DNA from: Anaerolineales bacterium
GTDB taxonomy: Bacteria; Chloroflexota; Anaerolineae; Anaerolineales; Villigracilaceae
Reading direction: 5' to 3'
Assembly (NCBI GenBank): GCA_014379595.1
Contig: JACMLM010000035.1
Location: 186,001-250,000, forward strand
Length of the DNA stretch: 64,000 bases
Shown: positions 18,328-27,100 of the stretch, piece after piece
How positions within the stretch are numbered: position 1 is the first letter of the stretch
How the letters are laid out: the number at the start of each line of letters is the position of its first letter
Notes under the pieces: generated by a model
Databases searched by the model: none
Told to the model about the DNA's origin: nothing
Seen by the model: the letters and a program-made list of their open reading frames with translations, nothing else
Position numbers and translations under genes: made by a program

Positions 18328-19362
18328 CTATTTCACGACATTCACAAAATCTGAAAACAGACCATAAGCCGTTTCAACAGGTCCGCCCTTCATGCCTTCA
18401 CGCTCAGAGACTGTAATTGAATAATCGGGCAAAACATCTGTGCGAAAGGTTAAACCAGTAGATGAACCCATCATTCCATATAATGGAGAGGATGGCTCAA
18501 CTAGCTCCGGAGCAACGCGTGCTTTTATAACTTTCCCCGCCCATTCTGCAGAAGCCACCAATTTATATCGCTTGTCATCTGCTTTTGCTTTTGCGATCAT
18601 TTCGGATGTAATTTCACGAATGCCTGTCCGTTCCACTTGTTGAGGTTTGAGCGGCGTATCCATTAACACAGTAGCAAGCGCAGCAACCTTAATGGACGCA
18701 TCCCAGCCATCCACATCACCCGATGGATCTGTTTCGGCAATTCCCATCCCCTGACAATACTTCACTGCATCGTCAAACGATTCGCCCTCTTCCATGCGCG
18801 AGAGGATAAGATTGGTGGTGGCATTGATAATACCTTTGAATGAAATCAATTCAGCTAGAGGCATGGCTTCTCGAAACGTTGAGAATACAGGTGTGCCCCC
18901 TAAAACCGTAGACTCGAACATGAAGCGTTTATTTTTTGATTTGGCCAGTTCGGTCAACTCTTGATATGCGTGAACAACTGTTCCTTTGTTTGCGGTGCTG
19001 ACATGCATTCCCGCATTCAATGCCGCGCGGACGTGATCAATAGCAGGCTGTCCCGTTTCATAATCAACTGGGGAGTTTTCAAACATGAAATCAGCCTGGG
19101 AATGTTGAATGACGGCCAATGAGTCTTGAACTTGGAAAGTAGAAAGTGAAGAAATATCTTTTCCATTTTCCGCGAGTTCAAGAGCCTGTTCAATATCAAG
19201 TCCATTAGGATTAACAGCAAATCCATGACTGCCTGTGGAAATGCCAGTAAATGAAAAGGTGATGTCATATTTTGATTTTAGTAATTCCTGTTTGCGGATT
19301 AATAATCGTGCAAGTGAGCGAGCGACGTTACCAAATCCAATGAGGGCAAGTTTGTAATGCAT
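18328..19362 (-). CDS. hom: Homoserine dehydrogenase
   Basis: Reduces aspartate semialdehyde to homoserine with NAD(P)H, the branch point to threonine, methionine and isoleucine. At 344 residues it has the Rossmann domain (LIGFGNVARSLA at residues 7-18) and the substrate domain (KGIINATTNLILSRMEEG, ETDPSGDVDGWDASIK). There is no C-terminal ACT domain, so threonine feedback through that domain is not expected. I chose the ATG at 19362 because AAAGGAG lies 6 nt upstream. The longer frame to 19425 runs into a palindromic repeat. The leader contains the repeat at 19375-19423. Confidence 0.93.
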   Translation of the reverse strand: MHYKLALIGFGNVARSLARLLIRKQELLKSKYDITFSFTGISTGSHGFAVNPNGLDIEQALELAENGKDISSLSTFQVQDSLAVIQHSQADFMFENSPVDYETGQPAIDHVRAALNAGMHVSTANKGTVVHAYQELTELAKSKNKRFMFESTVLGGTPVFSTFREAMPLAELISFKGIINATTNLILSRMEEGESFDDAVKYCQGMGIAETDPSGDVDGWDASIKVAALATVLMDTPLKPQQVERTGIREITSEMIAKAKADDKRYKLVASAEWAGKVIKARVAPELVEPSSPLYGMMGSSTGLTFRTDVLPDYSITVSEREGMKGGPVETAYGLFSDFVNVVK

Positions 19363-19374
19363 AAGTTCTCCTTT

Positions 19375-19423
19375 GGAGTGCAGGAGCTTGCTCCTGCTAT
19401 CAAACAGCAAGCTGTTTGACTCC
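19375..19423. repeat. Double-hairpin palindromic element in the hom leader
   Basis: GGAGT (19375-19379) pairs with ACTCC (19419-19423). Inside lie two perfect 8-bp hairpins with 2-nt loops: 19380-19397 (GCAGGAGC/GCTCCTGC) and 19401-19418 (CAAACAGC/GCTGTTTG). The whole can fold as a three-way junction in RNA or single-stranded DNA. Confidence 0.7.
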
Positions 19424-19430
19424 ATATTTT

Positions 19431-20138
19431 TTATATCGGCGGATATGGAAATGCGCGCCTGTCACGCGGTGTGCGTGGAAATGTACGAGAGTTCAACAAT
19501 CTTTGGGCACGGCGTTGAAGGGCGGTAATTTCGCTCGGGCTGAGATAAAGCTCAAAGATGTCGGGCCAACTATCAGTTTGGGAAAGAGGCGCAAGCAATT
19601 CATCTGGAATCGCCTGCGCGGCGAAATCCCATATCACAGTGCGAAGTTTATTTTCTTCATGAAAACAAATGCCATGATCGATTGCATATAGTTTGTGCGT
19701 TTCATCTTCAAAGAAAACATGGCTTCCTTTGCGGTCTGCGTTGTTGGCAAGGATGTCAAATAACATGACTGGCTTTAACAATTCCTTGTCTTCCTCTGTA
19801 AAATTAAAATAATGATATTCGACATCATATTGAATATATTGTTGAAGCGAACCAGAGCCATGAGGTCCGTCTTCCCGCAGCGTGGTGAAAGGAACAAAAT
19901 GAAAACCTAGTTGTTCACTTAATAAATATGCAGCCACTTCACGCTGTGCCAGTGTGTTATCAGGAAAATCCCACAGTGGCTGCTCACCGCGAGTAGGCTT
20001 ATATACTGCCTGATAAGTTTCACCTTCATGATGAAGATCCACAAGAAAAGTGTAATTGCTGCCAAGCATGAACTGACCTTTGAGTTCGTAGTCACCGCAT
20101 TGAAAGGCAGTTTGAATTTTAATATTTTCGTTATTCAT
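19431..20138 (-). CDS. SCO1664 family protein (PI3/4-kinase-like fold)
   Basis: A 235-residue protein. The region YKPTRGEQPLWDFP, the stretch LAQREVAAYLLSEQLGF, and the segments LFDILANNADRKGSHVF and AIDHGICFHEE are characteristic of SCO1664 family proteins, which have a reduced phosphatidylinositol 3/4-kinase-type fold. The ND/HGI residues resemble the kinase catalytic loop (NADRK) and metal-binding motif (DHG). The biochemical role is not established. In Actinobacteria this gene is commonly neighboured by a DUF3090 gene. Here the DUF3090 gene is directly upstream with a 15-bp gap, so the two are probably an operon. Confidence 0.85.
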   Translation of the reverse strand: MNNENIKIQTAFQCGDYELKGQFMLGSNYTFLVDLHHEGETYQAVYKPTRGEQPLWDFPDNTLAQREVAAYLLSEQLGFHFVPFTTLREDGPHGSGSLQQYIQYDVEYHYFNFTEEDKELLKPVMLFDILANNADRKGSHVFFEDETHKLYAIDHGICFHEENKLRTVIWDFAAQAIPDELLAPLSQTDSWPDIFELYLSPSEITALQRRAQRLLNSRTFPRTPRDRRAFPYPPI

Positions 20139-20153
20139 GGGAAACGCTAATGA

Positions 20154-20681
20154 TTAATGCAAATGCCCATTCTTCTTTGGGCAGAAATGACCTTCCGCTT
20201 CCATTGGCTGACCACACTGTGGGCACATAGGTCTGCCGTGAGTCACAACATCGGCACCCCGACGCGCAAGTTTTCGCATCTGGCTTCTGGTTGCCCAAAA
20301 GCGGATCTGCGCTGCGGAGTCAGGTTCTTCTTCCTCAGTTAATAATTCTTTTGTGAATACTACAACACGGTCACGTTCTTTATCGTACCCCAAGCCGATC
20401 TCACCTGCGCGAAAGAGCGGGTCTACCGGCGGATTAATACGCATTTGGTCTTCATAATATTCAGGAGATGCTTCTTCGAGATCAGGGTTTTGCTGATTGA
20501 TCTGTGAAAGGAATTGTTCAACACCGATCGCGAGCGACTGCAATTGTGCTTTTTCAATAAGCACTGTAATGGTACGTTGATCTTGATAAGCTTGAAGATA
20601 AAAGACACGCTGGCCGGGGCTGCCGATCGCATCTGCAGTAATATGGTCACAAGGGTCTACGTCAATTTCAAAGCGGGGCAT
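20154..20681 (-). CDS. DUF3090 family protein
   Basis: A 175-residue protein. The N-terminal signature is IGSPGQRVFYLQA, and IEKAQLQSLAIGVEQFL follows. The C-terminus has two zinc-binding-like pairs: MCPQCGQPM and GHFCPKKNGH. DUF3090 proteins have no established function and are usually paired with SCO1664 family genes, as here. The pair is probably transcribed from upstream of 20681, next to a divergent repeat-rich region and the methylmalonyl-CoA mutase gene. Confidence 0.9.
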   Translation of the reverse strand: MPRFEIDVDPCDHITADAIGSPGQRVFYLQAYQDQRTITVLIEKAQLQSLAIGVEQFLSQINQQNPDLEEASPEYYEDQMRINPPVDPLFRAGEIGLGYDKERDRVVVFTKELLTEEEEPDSAAQIRFWATRSQMRKLARRGADVVTHGRPMCPQCGQPMEAEGHFCPKKNGHLH

Positions 20682-20712
20682 AAGTTACCTTTTATTAAAT
20701 CGAGTATACCAG

Positions 20713-20826
20713 AATGACCCCCACCCTGCCCTCCCCCAAATCCACATTGATAGCTGAAATAATTATTTATTTTTTCTTGTGGATTTGGGGGAGGTGTCCT
20801 GCTTTGCAGGACGGAGGGGGTTGAGG
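20713..20826. repeat. Inverted repeat with nested hairpin upstream of methylmalonyl-CoA mutase
   Basis: The 16-bp arms 20731-20746 and 20778-20793 are exact reverse complements (CTCCCCCAAATCCACA). A nested hairpin GTCCTGC/GCAGGAC lies at 20796-20812, and C-rich and G-rich flanks (ACCCCCA, GGAGGGGG) extend the palindrome. It is non-coding and probably a mobile palindromic repeat. It also abuts the TATAAT at 20829-20834. Confidence 0.6.
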
Positions 20827-20861
20827 GTTATAATCTCTTTATCTTCAACAAAGGAGTTGCC

Positions 20862-22541
20862 ATGTACGATAAAAACAAACTAGATGAATTAAAAAAATCG
20901 CTTTCAAAATGGGAAGAGACTTCTTTAAAGAAAGCGTTGTCACAACTGCCTGAACGCAGCGAAGAATTTATTACTACATCCTCAGAACCGATCAACAGAC
21001 TTTACACGCCGCAAGATATAGCGGAACTGGATTATGAATCTGATCTCGGGCTTCCAGGTGAATATCCTTATACACGCGGAGTCCACCCGACGCTTCATCG
21101 CAGCAAACTGTGGACGATGAGAATGTTCGCAGGCTTCGGCACTGCGGAGGAAACAAACAAGCGCTTCAAATACTTACTGGATCAGGGTCAAACAGGATTG
21201 AGCATTGCCTTTGATTTAGCCACTTTGATGGGCTACGATACTGACCAACCTGAGGCACTTGGTGAGTTTGGTAAATGCGGTGTTGCAATCTCTTCATTGA
21301 AAGATATGGAAATTTTGTTGGATGGAATTCCGCTTGACAAAGTTTCATCCAGTATGACCATTAACTCGCCTGCTGCAATTATTTGGGCCATGTATCTTGC
21401 TGCCGCAGAAAAGCAAGGCATACGATTAGATCAATTACGCGGCACCACCCAGAATGATATTCTTAAAGAGTTCATTGCACAAAAAGAATTCATCTTCCCG
21501 CCCGAACCTTCCATGAGATTGGTTGTAGACACCATGGAATTCGGCGCACAGAAAGTTCCTCAATGGAATACGATTTCCATTTCAGGCTATCACATCCGCG
21601 AAGCTGGTTCCACTGCTGCACAGGAATTAGCATTCACATTAGCAGATGGCCTTGAATATGTAAGATGGGGAATCGCACGCGGAATGGATGTAGATGAATT
21701 CGCACCACGTCTATCCTTCTTCTTTAACGCACACAATGATTTCTTCGAAGAGATCGCCAAGTATCGAGCAGCGCGCCGCATTTGGGCTCGTGAAATGCGC
21801 GAAACTTTTAAGGCAAAAAATCCGCGTTCGTGGTTGTTACGTTTCCATACACAAACAGCAGGTGTTTCATTAACAGCACAACAACCTGAGAATAATGTAG
21901 TAAGGGTTGCTTTACAGGCTCTTGCCGCTGTCCTCGGTGGCACACAAAGTTTGCACACTAATTCCATGGATGAAGCACTGGCTTTACCTTCCGAGCATTC
22001 GGTCACGATTGCTTTGCGTACACAGCAAATCATTGCCGAAGAATCAGGTGTTACAAATACAGTTGATCCATTAGGAGGCAGTTTCTTCGTCGAAGCGCAG
22101 ACAGATAGAATGGAAAAGCAAGCCTATGATTACTTCCGCAGAGTCGAAGAACTAGGTGGTGTGATCCCTGCCATTGAAAAAGGATTCTTCCAGGGTGAGA
22201 TTGCAGACGCAGCTTATCGTTATCAACGCGAGATCGATCTGGGTGTACGCAAGATCGTCGGCGTGAATGCTTATGCGGAAGATAAACCATTTACTATCCC
22301 AATTCTCAGAATGGACCCGAACGGATACACTCGTCAAGTGAACCGCCTGCATGAAGTCCGCAAGACGCGTGATAGCGGACGCGTGGGTCAAACATTAGAC
22401 AGATTGCGAATTGCATGTCAGGGTACAGAAAATACGATGCCCTATATCATGGAATGTGTTCATGCTTATGTTACGTTGGGCGAGATCATAGGCGTTATGA
22501 AAGAAACTTTTGGCGTGTATGAAGAATTGACAATGATATAG
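20862..22541 (+). CDS. Methylmalonyl-CoA mutase, catalytic (alpha/N-terminal) subunit
   Basis: Interconverts methylmalonyl-CoA and succinyl-CoA through an adenosylcobalamin radical. At 559 residues it has only the TIM-barrel substrate domain: [57 protein letters not shown] and [14 protein letters not shown] are classic. The B12-binding domain (DxHxxG) is absent and must come from a separate small subunit, which is not in the window. This split form is usual in archaea and many Gram-positive-type bacteria. AAAGGAG precedes the ATG by 7 nt. The gene stands alone and ends at a strong terminator. Confidence 0.95.
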   Translation: MYDKNKLDELKKSLSKWEETSLKKALSQLPERSEEFITTSSEPINRLYTPQDIAELDYESDLGLPGEYPYTRGVHPTLHRSKLWTMRMFAGFGTAEETNKRFKYLLDQGQTGLSIAFDLATLMGYDTDQPEALGEFGKCGVAISSLKDMEILLDGIPLDKVSSSMTINSPAAIIWAMYLAAAEKQGIRLDQLRGTTQNDILKEFIAQKEFIFPPEPSMRLVVDTMEFGAQKVPQWNTISISGYHIREAGSTAAQELAFTLADGLEYVRWGIARGMDVDEFAPRLSFFFNAHNDFFEEIAKYRAARRIWAREMRETFKAKNPRSWLLRFHTQTAGVSLTAQQPENNVVRVALQALAAVLGGTQSLHTNSMDEALALPSEHSVTIALRTQQIIAEESGVTNTVDPLGGSFFVEAQTDRMEKQAYDYFRRVEELGGVIPAIEKGFFQGEIADAAYRYQREIDLGVRKIVGVNAYAEDKPFTIPILRMDPNGYTRQVNRLHEVRKTRDSGRVGQTLDRLRIACQGTENTMPYIMECVHAYVTLGEIIGVMKETFGVYEELTMI

Positions 22542-22561
22542 AAGAATATTTAATAAGACAT

Positions 22562-22596
22562 AAAAAATGGACAGCCTAACGGCTGTCCATTTTTTA
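22562..22596. terminator. Bidirectional terminator
   Basis: Stem ATGGACAGCC/GGCTGTCCAT with a 4-nt loop (taac), flanked by A6 and T6 runs. It ends the mutase gene on + and overlaps the last codons of the MFS gene on -. Confidence 0.9.
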
Positions 22597-24024
22597 TTGC
22601 AATTCTTTTGCTTCTCTTCGCTTCTTCAATAATTTTTGAATACGCATGTATTTTTCTCGCGAGAGCGGATACGACCATGCAAGCACAATCGTGCCCGCTA
22701 AAATAATCACACCCAGAGGCGAAACCATTAATCGAATTGCCATCAATGCTGAATCTGGCTGAGTGAATTGTGTAGCACCATCAGGCGGAACTTGATACCC
22801 AGACCAGCCAAGCATTTGCAGAGTAATAAAAATGATCAATGCACCTGTCAATTTACGAATGAGGGTACGGATGCCATAATACACACCCTCCTGTCTGCGG
22901 CGGGTGCGAAGTTCATCCCATTCAATCACATCAGGCAGAATGGAATCAGGCAGAATATATGCTGCAGAAACACCGATCCCCGCTAATGCGGCAAGCAGCA
23001 ATAAATAGTTCGTATCACCGGGTTGAATGGTGAAGATCAATGCCTGTATGACGATCCAAAATGTCATGCCAAGAATATATGCTTCGCGTTTATTACGGGT
23101 CCGTGCCAGCCATAACCAGAAGGGCACACATAAAATACAGACAAACATCAAGATGCCAAAAAATGCAGATTCAAGAGCAAGGTCTATACCCAGGATATTG
23201 ATCTTGGCAAGTAAGTTGCCCTTTGCCACCCAATACAGCAGGAAATATGGAAAGGTGATCGCGATCATATCCACTGCTGACCAGTTGAACATATAAATTC
23301 CTGCAGCATAACGGAAAGGGATATTTTCCCAGGAGACACGCAAGGTTTCACGGAATGGTAAAGCTTCCTGTTGTTCAGGTGCATATTTTTCACGCACGAA
23401 CCAGCCGATAAGGAAAAGTGGAAGCGCGCCAATTCCGCCAAAAATAGCACCTGCGAGCATAAATCCTTGTTGTTGTGTGCCGCCTCTGCTAATCACTTCA
23501 TCCACGATCATTGGGGCGGCGATCACAACTGTCATTGCGGCGAGTAATTGGAACACTGTGCGAAAACTGGAAAGGGTAGTACGTTCATCATAGTCGCGGG
23601 TCAATTCCGGGGTTAAAGAAAGATACGGCACCGCCACAAGAGTCGTCAATGTATCAGAGATCATAAAGGCAAGAGTCACATAGATCATTAATCCGATCTG
23701 GCTTTCCCAGTTCGGAGCAGACCACAGAATGACAAAACTTAATCCAAATGGGAATGCGAACCACAATAAAAATGGACGACGCCTTCCCCAACGCGTTTGC
23801 AATCGATCACTGAGTATTCCGATAATAGGATCGTTGATCGCATCCCACACAATGCCGGCAAGCGCACCAATGGATGCAAGCCGCGGTTCGATACCGACCA
23901 CATCTGTAAGATAGAGAGCATAAAAAATCGAACGCATCATGCCAATGCTGGATAAACCCCAATCACCAGAACCATATAAAAATTTTAACCAAAAGGGAAG
24001 TTTTTTCGCCAATGCTTGCATAGC
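22594..24024 (-). CDS. GPH-family MFS sugar:cation symporter
   Basis: A 476-residue, 12-helix carrier of the glycoside-pentoside-hexuronide:cation symporter family. YGSGDWGLSSIGMM, WDAINDPIIGILSDR and TRWGRRRPFLLW near the N-terminus are typical of the family. The usual substrates are oligosaccharides or glycosides taken up with Na+ or H+. I chose the ATG at 24024. The frame extends to 24105, but that start lies inside the perfect palindrome terminating the next gene upstream and would add a non-homologous N-terminus. The GH1 glycosidase at 62886 is too far away to be a clear partner. Confidence 0.85.
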   Translation of the reverse strand, partial: AMQALAKKLPFWLKFLYGSGDWGLSSIGMMRSIFYALYLTDVVGIEPRLASIGALAGIVWDAINDPIIGILSDRLQTRWGRRRPFLLWFAFPFGLSFVILWSAPNWESQIGLMIYVTLAFMISDTLTTLVAVPYLSLTPELTRDYDERTTLSSFRTVFQLLAAMTVVIAAPMIVDEVISRGGTQQQGFMLAGAIFGGIGALPLFLIGWFVREKYAPEQQEALPFRETLRVSWENIPFRYAAGIYMFNWSAVDMIAITFPYFLLYWVAKGNLLAKINILGIDLALESAFFGILMFVCILCVPFWLWLARTRNKREAYILGMTFWIVIQALIFTIQPGDTNYLLLLAALAGIGVSAAYILPDSILPDVIEWDELRTRRRQEGVYYGIRTLIRKLTGALIIFITLQMLGWSGYQVPPDGATQFTQPDSALMAIRLMVSPLGVIILAGTIVLAWSYPLSREKYMRIQKLLKKRREAKELQ

Positions 24025-24083
24025 CTGCCAATAAACAACTATTAGTTTTTTGAGATATGTTTGGAAGGACAGTGTAGCATGAA

Positions 24084-24127
24084 AAGAAAAACTGGGTGAT
24101 GTCAATTGACATCACCCAGTTTTTCTT
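24084..24127 (-). terminator. Perfect 44-bp palindromic terminator of the 2699-residue gene
   Basis: The sequence equals its own reverse complement from 24084 to 24127 with no loop nucleotides at the centre (GTCAATTGAC), and has T-rich and A-rich ends. It starts 19 bp after the stop of the large gene. Confidence 0.85.
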
Positions 24128-24145
24128 ATTGATCTTGATCGCGCT

Positions 24146-27100
24146 TTATGGTGCAGGAACCACGCTGATCAGAACCGCGCGTACCATGCGGCGATTGTGG
24201 TACTCCTCTATCTTGGCATTGTAATCTTCACAAGTAACCAGCGTAATCCAGGAATATTCCTGATGTTTAAAGGCTGTGGAGATATCATTCGGTGAGATCT
24301 TCATATTCTCCTGTACTTCATAGATATAGATATTCCCGTAAGCATGGATATAGATCCTGTCGCCCAACTGCATTCCCTTGATGTCTGAGAACGGACCGGC
24401 ATTCTTATTCGCATCTTTCACGTGTGCGGTGAGCACGGTGTTGCCATTAAAGGTCGGGTACGCAGAACTTTCAAGATAACCAACGCTGTCTTTCAGCCAG
24501 GTGAGATTCCAATTGTTTTTGTTCAATGCAACACCAACGATGGGGTAGTTGATGCCAAGTGTCGGAATCTCAATTCGTATATCATCCATAGCTCTATAGG
24601 TTTTATCTGCGGGTTGAATAGGCAGAAGAGTGACCCGGTTCGGATCAAAGCCCGTAACTGGAATCAGTGCCCCAGTAGCAGCGGTCGCAACGACAGGGCC
24701 AGAACCTGCACCACCACCTCCGCCGCCACCGCCTCCGCCACCACCAGTGACGCTGACTGTGAAGCTGCCTCGGAAATCTGTAGCGGGCAGCCCGGCGCTG
24801 CCCACGAGGGCAAGCGCATTATTCAACGGATCCACAATAGATGTAGTACCGCAGACAAACAGGTGATAATCTCCATTGGAGAGTGGTAGGCCGCCATTGA
24901 GTGTGAATGTGGCGATTTGGGTTTGATTGTCGTAGGTTACCGTGCCGATCGCGATACTTGTGTCAGCAGGTATAACAGCACCAGCAATACAGCTTACGGT
25001 TTGGACGCCCGGCGTATCACCCAGGTCACGGATGAGTATGTAGTTGTTGGGGTTGGTCACATCATCCGGGTCGCTATCGCCAGCGGGGTTGTGGACGTCC
25101 TGATTGAATTTCACCTTCAAATGCGTGATATTAAAGCTGACCACTTCAGCATTGCTAAGCACCTGGTCAGTCGTTGCAGGATTGGTATTGATCACCTGAA
25201 CATTGGGGCCGATGCCGTCAAAATAGGTAACGTTGTTGTCGGTGCTTGTACTGGCAATGTTGCCATTGCCGGCACTATCTTGCGCAGCAGCGGCAGGAAT
25301 GGATACTGTCACTGTGCCGTCGGTGGTCATGCCACTAACAGCCACATTATATGTTCCGCCAGCGCCAGTGACCGCTACAGTAGTTGCACCAGCGTTACCG
25401 CCCAGTGTGACATCTGCATTGGTGAAGCCAGTCACTGCTTCGCTGAATACAACTGTGAAGTTAATCGGCGTGGCATTGGTTGGATCAACCTGAACAGCTT
25501 CCTGATTGATGGTCACCGTGGGAGAGTTGTTGTCAATGACGGTGCTCTCGATCACCTGCGGGGCAGATGCGAAGTTGGCATTGCCGGCCTGGTTGTAGCG
25601 AATATCGCATGTTCCATTCGTGGAAACAATAGTGATGGTCGCCGTTCCGGGACCTGTGCTAGCAGCAGTACAAACGCCTGAAACCGTGATCGAAACGGGC
25701 AAACCGGAACTTGCGGTGGCTGCGACATCAAAGCTGCTGCCTGGTGATGAGAAAGCGGGTGCGGAAAGGGTGACCGTGATGGTCTGACCATTAGCAAGGG
25801 CAGCAACATTTTCCGTCAATTCTGGTGCGGCACCGAAGTTAGCATTCCCGGGCTGGTTGTAATGAACGATACAGTTGCCGTTCGGGAGATTTATGGTAAA
25901 CGTCGCGCCAACATTTGTGCAGGATCCAGTTGCGCTGTATACAACAGGCAAGCCTGAAGATGCTGTAGCCGCCACTGTGAAACTGCTGCCATTGGCTGCA
26001 TTATTCGGAGCCGGCGTGGTGATCGTGATCGTTTGAACAGTATTCGAAACTGTCAACGTGGCTCCGCCGATGGTGACATTGTAGTTGGCCAACACGCCAG
26101 CCGGGGCGTTGGCTACTGCTGTGATGGGATAAGGTGACCCAGCCACTGTAGCCGCCGCCGGGGCACCAGGGCTGTCATATGTGGCTGTGATCGCGTCGCC
26201 ATTCTGAATGCCCACGATACTTCCCGTAAAGGCAGTGAATATCGTGCCAAACGCCTTGGTCTTATCGGCTGGCTGAATGATCAGATCACGCTGCGTTACA
26301 GTGAGCGTACTGGCATTGTTCGTAACATTGTAGTTTGCCAAAACACCGGCCGGGGCATTCAAGACAGCAGTAATGGGATAGGGTGACCCAGCCACTGTTG
26401 CTGTTGCAGGTGAACCTGTGCTCGTATAAGTGGCCGTGATGGCATCACCGTTCTGGATGCCTACGATCGTGCCTGTGAAAGCGTTGAACACACTGCCATA
26501 TATCTTACTGGCGGGGTTAGGAGTGACCGCTAATGGGCGTTGGGTTACCGTGAGGTTGCCTGTGTTCAAAGTTACGGTGTAGTTACCCAATCTGTTGCCC
26601 GGATCATTCAATGTGGCAGTGATGGGATACGGTGACCCGGCTACCGTGGCTGCAGCAGGTGCGCCAGCGCTGGCATATGTTGCTGTGATGTTATCGCCGC
26701 CTTGAATGCCTGCGAGGGTTCCTGTGAATGCCACGAATGTGTCACCGTAGATCTTGGTCTGGTTATTCGGTGTTACCGTCAGAACGCGCGGGTTCACGGT
26801 CAGGATCCCGGGAGTATATGAGAAGGCATAGTTGTTGTCTACGCCGCCCGCACAAGTGATCGGGAAGTTGCCCACATTGTTATGTGGAACAGAGACCTGG
26901 CATGTGGGTTGGGTATCAACATCTGCAGCCGTATCAGGAGCCACGAAGCCGGTATAGGTAAAGGTGAAGACTGGGTCTGGATCACCATACGTGATGATCT
27001 TATTTTCAGCGGTCACATTCAAGACTGACAAAGCTACATTCAATGTGCCTGCATTCAAAGTTACTGCATAGTTGGGCAGTCTGTTACCGGGGTCGTTCAA

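Noticed and set aside
24025-24105. Longer N-terminus of the MFS transporter starting at 24105
   Set aside because: The start falls within the palindromic terminator and the extra residues do not match the family.
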